The position numbers were made by a program, and so were the translations under genes. Positions 61,503 to 64,000 of a stretch of 64,000 nucleotides of DNA are shown piece after piece (positions within the stretch are counted from its first letter, which is position 1; each line of letters starts with the position of its first letter). Source of the DNA: Alphaproteobacteria bacterium (lineage in GTDB: Bacteria; Pseudomonadota; Alphaproteobacteria; Sphingomonadales; Emcibacteraceae); assembly GCA_002401455.1 (NCBI GenBank), contig NVTE01000001.1, positions 255,541 to 319,540 on the forward strand, given 5' to 3'. The notes beneath the pieces are model-generated. The model was not told where the DNA came from. It was given only the letters and a program-made list of their open reading frames with translations, and made no database searches.

Positions 61503-64000
61503 ATGAATAAGAATATAATTTCGCTTATCGGTGTTACGGCCATTCTCTATCAGGGCAGTATGATCATCAGTTCCAGCATAGCCAATGCTGCGGACCAAAA
61601 CACTTACGGTCGGATTGTCATTGGCCACAGCCAAAAGTGCCTGGATGTGCCCAACGGTTCCCTGGACGACAATATCCCCCTCAATCAATTTCAATGCGAT
61701 AACTCGCCTGAGCAAAGCTTCGCATTGGTAAATGTCGGCGGCGGTTACTATAGTATTATGGCGTCGCACAGCGGCAAGTGCCTGGATGTGCCCAACGCTA
61801 TGATCGACGACAATATCCCCATCAATCAGACGCAGTGCGATAACTCGCCAGAGCAAAGTTTTAAACTGACCCCCGTTGGCAATGATTATTATACGATTGC
61901 GGCTAAGCATAGCGGCAAGTGCATCAATGTGTGGAACGGTTCAAACGATGATAATGCTGCCATCACCCAACAGCAATGCAACAACCAACAAAGCCAGATG
62001 TTTTGGTTCGCGGCGGGACCAACAAATGCGCGTGCCCAACAAAATCAGCAGGCCCAGCAACAGCTAGCCCAACAGCAACAAGCTCAACGGCTGGCTCAAC
62101 AACAACAGGCCCAGCAACAGCTGGCTCAGCAACAACAAGCTCAACGGCTAGCCCAACAGCAACAGGCTCAACGACTAGCTCAACAACAAGCCCAGCAACA
62201 GCTGGCCCAACAGCAACAAGCTCAACGGCTGGCACAACAACAACAAGCCCAGCAACAACAGGCGACAACTGGTGGCGCGATCAGTATGCTGACGGAGAGG
62301 TTCAATGTCAGTGCCGAAACGCAAGCCGTGGCAATTAGCCCCGATAGTTCTCGCATGGCCAGTGGGGGGTGGGATAACCAGGTAACCGTGTGGGATGCCT
62401 CCGGGGCAACATTGGTGAAGGCCCTAACAATACCCCTTCAGGGCAAAGGTGACTTGCTTCTCGACTTAGCTTTCAGTCCTGACGGCAAGCGGATCGTTAC
62501 CGGAAGCCGTCAAAATGGGTCCACCCTCGAGACAACGGTCCATGTCTGGGACGCTTATACAGGTGCTGAGCTACTGTTTCTTCAGGGGGCCCCTTCTGAA
62601 TTCTGCAATTCTGTGGCCTATGAGCCAAAAGGGCTATATATTGCCGCCGGCTGCTTTAATCAAACAAGCGGAAAGAGAACAGTTTATCTATGGGCCGCGG
62701 CCAGAGGCGGCCAGATGCAGGCCTTCGATGGCGTGACGGGCCCTGTGGTCTTCAGCCCTGATGGCACACGCCTTACAAGCGGAGATTTCAGCACTCAGAC
62801 ATTAAAATTGTGGGACATGAATTCGGGCAATCTGGCATTGACCATTCAGGGCAGCAATGTCGGTGGATTTCTGAGCGCTGCCTTTAGCTCCGATAGTGGC
62901 ACGATACTCACGGGTAACGGCAATGGATCGATTTCCATATGGAGTACCCAAACAGGTCAGAGTATCTTAAATCTCCCTGGACATACAAAATCCGTTAATG
63001 CTGTTGCTGTCAGTCCTGATGACATGCGTTTTGTCACGGCAGGTGACGATGGCTCACTTATTTTATGGGACGGATCAACAGGCCAAAAGCTGTCAACCTA
63101 TCAAGGGACAAAATCCTTCCGAACGGTAAGTTTTAGCAAAGATAGCAAGCATATTGTTGCGGGCGGCGATGATAATATGCTCAGAGTATTTTCAGATGGC
63201 GCTGTTGCAAGCGCGACACAATCCGGAACACTGCTGACGCAGCAGCAACTGGCCCTACAACAAGCTCAACATAATCTAGCCCAGCAACAGCTCGCTCAGC
63301 AGCAACAAGCCCAGCGGCTTGCTCAACAACAGCTGGCTCAGCAACAGGCCGCATCCGCTGCCGCGAACATTACCCAATATCCTGTGGCCACCTCGACAAG
63401 GGCGTATCTGCTTTATAACGATACCGGCAATAAGATATTCTTTGAAACTTATGACCCCACCAGGGGCACATGGATGCCGACAAGCCTTGATCCCCGCATG
63501 CATATTGAAATTGTCGCCTTAACCAGCGGTTCGGGTGGCCTACAGGCACGGGTCGAAACGCAGGGAAAAGGTTTTAACCAATATGGTATGGATGTTGGCG
63601 GCAGTTATCGCCTTTATGCAAACCCGCAAACCGGTAAGTGGGATATCATCACAATTCAGGCGCCAAATGCTGCTGCGGTAGCCGCGGCCCAACAGCAAGC
63701 CCAACAATTAGCTCAACAACAAAATCAACAACAGCTCGCGCAACAACAAAACCAACAGCAAGCCCAACAGTTAGCTCAGCAACAGCAACTGAAAATAGAT
63801 CAGCTACAACAAGACCTGGATGAGAAGAAAAGGCAAGATAGAAAAAGGGCCGAGAAGAATACGGCTGTTATTATTGCCGATATGTATCGCAATGCGCGAC
63901 TGAAACATGAACAAGCGGAGAAAAACAAACCGCTTCCCGCATTTGCTGCGCTTCATATTGAGTATGTTGTTGCCAACCGCGTGTCGTCAGGCACAGACGG
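61503..64000 (+). CDS. Exported ricin-lectin, WD40-like and Gln-rich repeat protein (partial, runs off the window)
   Basis: An open frame from ATG 61503 to the window edge, at least 832 residues. A signal peptide ends near IANAAD. Three ricin-type beta-trefoil repeats (about 40-175) show GKCLDVPN, GKCLDVPN and GKCINVWN with QCDNSPEQSF-like ends, so a carbohydrate-binding fold is likely. A Gln/Ala/Leu-rich linker (about 180-258, repeats of LAQQQQAQ) leads to a WD40-like propeller (about 265-570: WDNQVTVWDASG, FSPDGKRIVTG, MNSGNLALTIQG). A second linker, a small beta domain (about 620-720) and a third Gln-rich, coiled-coil part follow. No stop is visible. Surface or secreted adhesion is inferred. 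Confidence 0.85.
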   Translation, partial: MNKNIISLIGVTAILYQGSMIISSSIANAADQNTYGRIVIGHSQKCLDVPNGSLDDNIPLNQFQCDNSPEQSFALVNVGGGYYSIMASHSGKCLDVPNAMIDDNIPINQTQCDNSPEQSFKLTPVGNDYYTIAAKHSGKCINVWNGSNDDNAAITQQQCNNQQSQMFWFAAGPTNARAQQNQQAQQQLAQQQQAQRLAQQQQAQQQLAQQQQAQRLAQQQQAQRLAQQQAQQQLAQQQQAQRLAQQQQAQQQQATTGGAISMLTERFNVSAETQAVAISPDSSRMASGGWDNQVTVWDASGATLVKALTIPLQGKGDLLLDLAFSPDGKRIVTGSRQNGSTLETTVHVWDAYTGAELLFLQGAPSEFCNSVAYEPKGLYIAAGCFNQTSGKRTVYLWAAARGGQMQAFDGVTGPVVFSPDGTRLTSGDFSTQTLKLWDMNSGNLALTIQGSNVGGFLSAAFSSDSGTILTGNGNGSISIWSTQTGQSILNLPGHTKSVNAVAVSPDDMRFVTAGDDGSLILWDGSTGQKLSTYQGTKSFRTVSFSKDSKHIVAGGDDNMLRVFSDGAVASATQSGTLLTQQQLALQQAQHNLAQQQLAQQQQAQRLAQQQLAQQQAASAAANITQYPVATSTRAYLLYNDTGNKIFFETYDPTRGTWMPTSLDPRMHIEIVALTSGSGGLQARVETQGKGFNQYGMDVGGSYRLYANPQTGKWDIITIQAPNAAAVAAAQQQAQQLAQQQNQQQLAQQQNQQQAQQLAQQQQLKIDQLQQDLDEKKRQDRKRAEKNTAVIIADMYRNARLKHEQAEKNKPLPAFAALHIEYVVANRVSSGTD
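62034..62265 (+). repeat. Gln-rich coding repeat tract 1
   Basis: Imperfect tandem units of CAACAGCAACAA/GCCCAG-type code for AQQQLAQQQQAQRL-like peptide repeats. Related tracts recur at about 63237-63350 and 63685-63800 in the same gene. The repeated DNA could vary in length by slippage or recombination. Confidence 0.8.

Noticed and set aside
61963..62268. Minus-strand Val/Ala-rich frame in the Gln-rich tract
   Set aside because: It is the complement of CAA/CAG repeats in a larger real gene. The repeated Val-Ala pattern is an artefact.
62034..63800. Possible CRISPR-like repeats
   Set aside because: The repeats are contiguous, in frame and code for Gln-rich peptide. There are no unique spacers and no cas genes.

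Overview
The window looks like chromosomal DNA from an alphaproteobacterium, probably free-living and aquatic or marine. The strongest marker is a circularly permuted two-piece tmRNA gene (about 23270-23585), an arrangement typical of Alphaproteobacteria. Three TonB-dependent receptors, a TPR-sulfotransferase, several amine/flavin oxidoreductases and the moderate GC content agree with this. The genus cannot be fixed from sequence alone. No insertion sequence, prophage, CRISPR array or replication origin was seen.

1-8544 (minus strand): a heavy-metal efflux island. A HupE/UreJ-like protein, a membrane-anchor protein, a CzcC/CzcB/CzcA RND pump and a DUF3240 protein form one run. Upstream lies a BlaI-type repressor with an M56 (BlaR1-like) membrane protease. 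The same 6-5-6 palindrome occurs before blaI and before the hupE run. 8805-14102 (plus): a SnoaL-AraC regulator, two phytoene-desaturase-like FAD oxidoreductases and a GcvT-like folate enzyme. 14209-20443: an amine-catabolism locus of GntR/FCD repressor, SpuC-like transaminase and membrane protein on minus, facing a PuuB-like oxidase and a TPR-sulfotransferase on plus. Two perfect TGTGATCACA palindromes lie between the two arms. A TonB receptor (20461-22794), tRNA-Pro(GGG) and ssrA follow.

23694-26368 holds a DUF2946 protein and a Met-rich TonB receptor resembling copper receptors. 26861-35429 is the most unusual part: four close-packed genes. The first encodes an exported protein whose C-terminal half matches the class II (CyaA/ExoY/edema-factor) nucleotidyl cyclase fold at most catalytic positions. 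The next three are an exported coiled-coil/beta-rich protein, an exported Sel1-propeller-PDZ protein and a zinc-ribbon membrane protein. An AraC regulator, a third TonB receptor and an HSL-type hydrolase follow (35532-40002).

40245-54929 is mostly housekeeping or metabolic: a GAF-GGDEF diguanylate cyclase, a PNPOx-ferredoxin reductase-2Fe-2S fusion with a GST and a divergent LysR regulator, a NhaD antiporter, GNAT, RsgA, an AT-rich orphan gene, DMT exporter, methionine gamma-lyase, an MBL hydrolase and nadA-nadC. 54944-58304 carries three tandem paralogous exported TPR-TonB_C proteins. The end has a second DMT exporter, the relic of a COG2345-type regulator, a single-domain response regulator, an ArsC/Spx-like protein and a small exported protein. 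The final gene, cut by the window edge, encodes an exported protein with ricin-type lectin repeats, Gln/Ala-rich linkers and a WD40-like domain.
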